Both the position numbers and the translations under genes were made by a program. A DNA stretch of 64,000 bases from Pseudomonas oryzicola (GTDB lineage Bacteria > Pseudomonadota > Gammaproteobacteria > Pseudomonadales > Pseudomonadaceae), in assembly GCF_014269185.2 (NCBI RefSeq), contig NZ_JABWRZ020000001.1:25001-89000 (forward strand), written 5' to 3'. Positions 63,371-64,000 of the stretch are shown here, piece after piece. The notes under the pieces are model-generated. The model searched no databases. It was not told where the DNA came from and was given only the letters and a program-made list of their open reading frames with translations. Numbering within the stretch: position 1 is the stretch's first letter; every line of letters begins with the position of its first letter.

Positions 63371-64000
63371 ATGACGATCAGAAGAAACCGAGTTTTCACG
63401 GACCTGCTGCGTGGTACCTATGGCACGATATGGGGCAACTGGGGCCTCAACCCGTCAATCAAGCCTGGTGCCGTCGGCATCATCGATGGCGATTCCGGCG
63501 ACTTCAAGCTGGTCGCCGATGCCCTGCCCGGCATCGAGGTCAGCAAGAGCCTGCAGAGCCGCAAGTGGGACTTCAAGTCCAGTGGCGTGACCTGCAGAAG
63601 CGTCAGCGCCAAAGGGCAGGGGCTGATCCTGGATCCGAGCACGGGAGTCGAGGTCAAGCCGGAAGCCGCGCTGGAGTGGACCTTCGACAAGGAAAATGCC
63701 CTCACCTCGGAGTTCGCCATCTCCGGTGAGCACAGCATCTGCAACCTTGGCGTGCTGGACGATCAATACGAATGGCTGCTTGCCCAGGCACGCAAGGTGA
63801 ACATGGCAACCAGCGCCGGTATATCGGAAGGTTTTGGCGTCGTGACCTCGGTGATCTACGCCAACAGTGGCCTGAACGCGGTGTCAAAAAAGAGCAAGGC
63901 AAGCTTCACCGTTGCCGGCAGCGCGAGTGGCCTGAACCGGTTGCTCGGTGAAGAGGGCATCTCGGGCAACGGCAAGGCGAGTTACCTTTTCACCAGCAAT
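63371..64000 (+). CDS. Unidentified protein, 3' end cut by the window edge
   Basis: An open frame of 210 codons that is still open at the window end. AAGG lies at 63359-63362, eight bases before ATG 63371; ATG 63365 is in frame and possible. The predicted protein begins MTIRRNRVFTDLLRGTYG and has no signal peptide. It continues with IKPGAVGIIDGDSGDFKLV, EYEWLL-like helices (DDQYEWLLAQARKVNM) and a Ser/Gly/Asn-rich beta region (GVVTSVIYANSGLNAVSKKS, KASFTVAGSASGLN). I do not recognise it. The alternating beta-rich pattern would suit a pore-forming or gasdermin-like fold, but this is speculation. Not part of the usual cox neighbourhood as far as I know. Confidence 0.65.
   Translation, partial: MTIRRNRVFTDLLRGTYGTIWGNWGLNPSIKPGAVGIIDGDSGDFKLVADALPGIEVSKSLQSRKWDFKSSGVTCRSVSAKGQGLILDPSTGVEVKPEAALEWTFDKENALTSEFAISGEHSICNLGVLDDQYEWLLAQARKVNMATSAGISEGFGVVTSVIYANSGLNAVSKKSKASFTVAGSASGLNRLLGEEGISGNGKASYLFTSN

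Overview
The window is a stretch of chromosome from a gamma-proteobacterium of the genus Pseudomonas, most probably the P. putida group. It is GC-rich and gene-dense, and it carries genus-specific neighbourhoods: algB-kinB, znuA/zur-znuC-znuB, polA/ErsA/engB, a cox-ctaG-ctaE-SURF1-ctaA-cyoE-Sco cluster, and a glutaryl-CoA dehydrogenase pair beside a LysR gene. Several intergenic gaps hold paired palindromic REP elements of the kinds common in P. putida. I see no rRNA, tRNA, CRISPR array, insertion sequence or prophage. Species assignment is by recognition, not by a search.

Layout. 0-9 kb: glutarate/lysine catabolism (family III CoA-transferase, gcdH, divergent gcdR), a three-gene proton-translocating transhydrogenase (pntAA-AB-B), a Cat1-type acetyl-CoA hydrolase/succinate CoA-transferase and a small DUF1127 gene. 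9.4-12.5 kb: three tandem secreted DUF2388 paralogues, the last overlapping a large periplasmic protein with an HELTH metallopeptidase-like motif and an Lnb N-terminal (DUF4105) domain. 12.8-19.4 kb: CitMHS transporter, TerC, Na/Pi cotransporter, a membrane-anchored M16 peptidase and a DUF5924-type membrane protein. 19.5-23 kb: a complete Mla/MCE lipid-transport operon (STAS-permease, ATPase, MCE protein, lipoprotein). 23-28.5 kb: SpmA/B-like protein, gltP, an Ivy-type lysozyme inhibitor, a 53-aa DUF1328 protein and a BON protein.

28.6-40 kb: the algB/kinB two-component system, then a leftward run with a CSS-EAL phosphodiesterase, a lipoprotein amidase, a GGDEF cyclase, a nuclease-fold protein, dsbA and two c-type cytochromes. 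39.6-54 kb: engB, an ErsA-like small RNA, polA, thrB, the zinc uptake locus with Zur, katE and the metNIQ methionine importer. 53.8-62.2 kb: a leftward block encoding a caa3-type cytochrome oxidase with its heme A synthesis and copper assembly factors. The last 1.5 kb holds two genes I could not assign to function; the final one runs off the window.

How the parts fit: PntAB, the oxidase, DsbA and cytochromes c4/c5 are redox and energy functions of the cell envelope. AlgB/KinB, the EAL and GGDEF proteins and ErsA belong to envelope-stress and biofilm control. The least explained parts are the DUF2388/Lnb locus, the repeated operator-like motif around the DUF1127 gene, and the truncated gene at the right edge.
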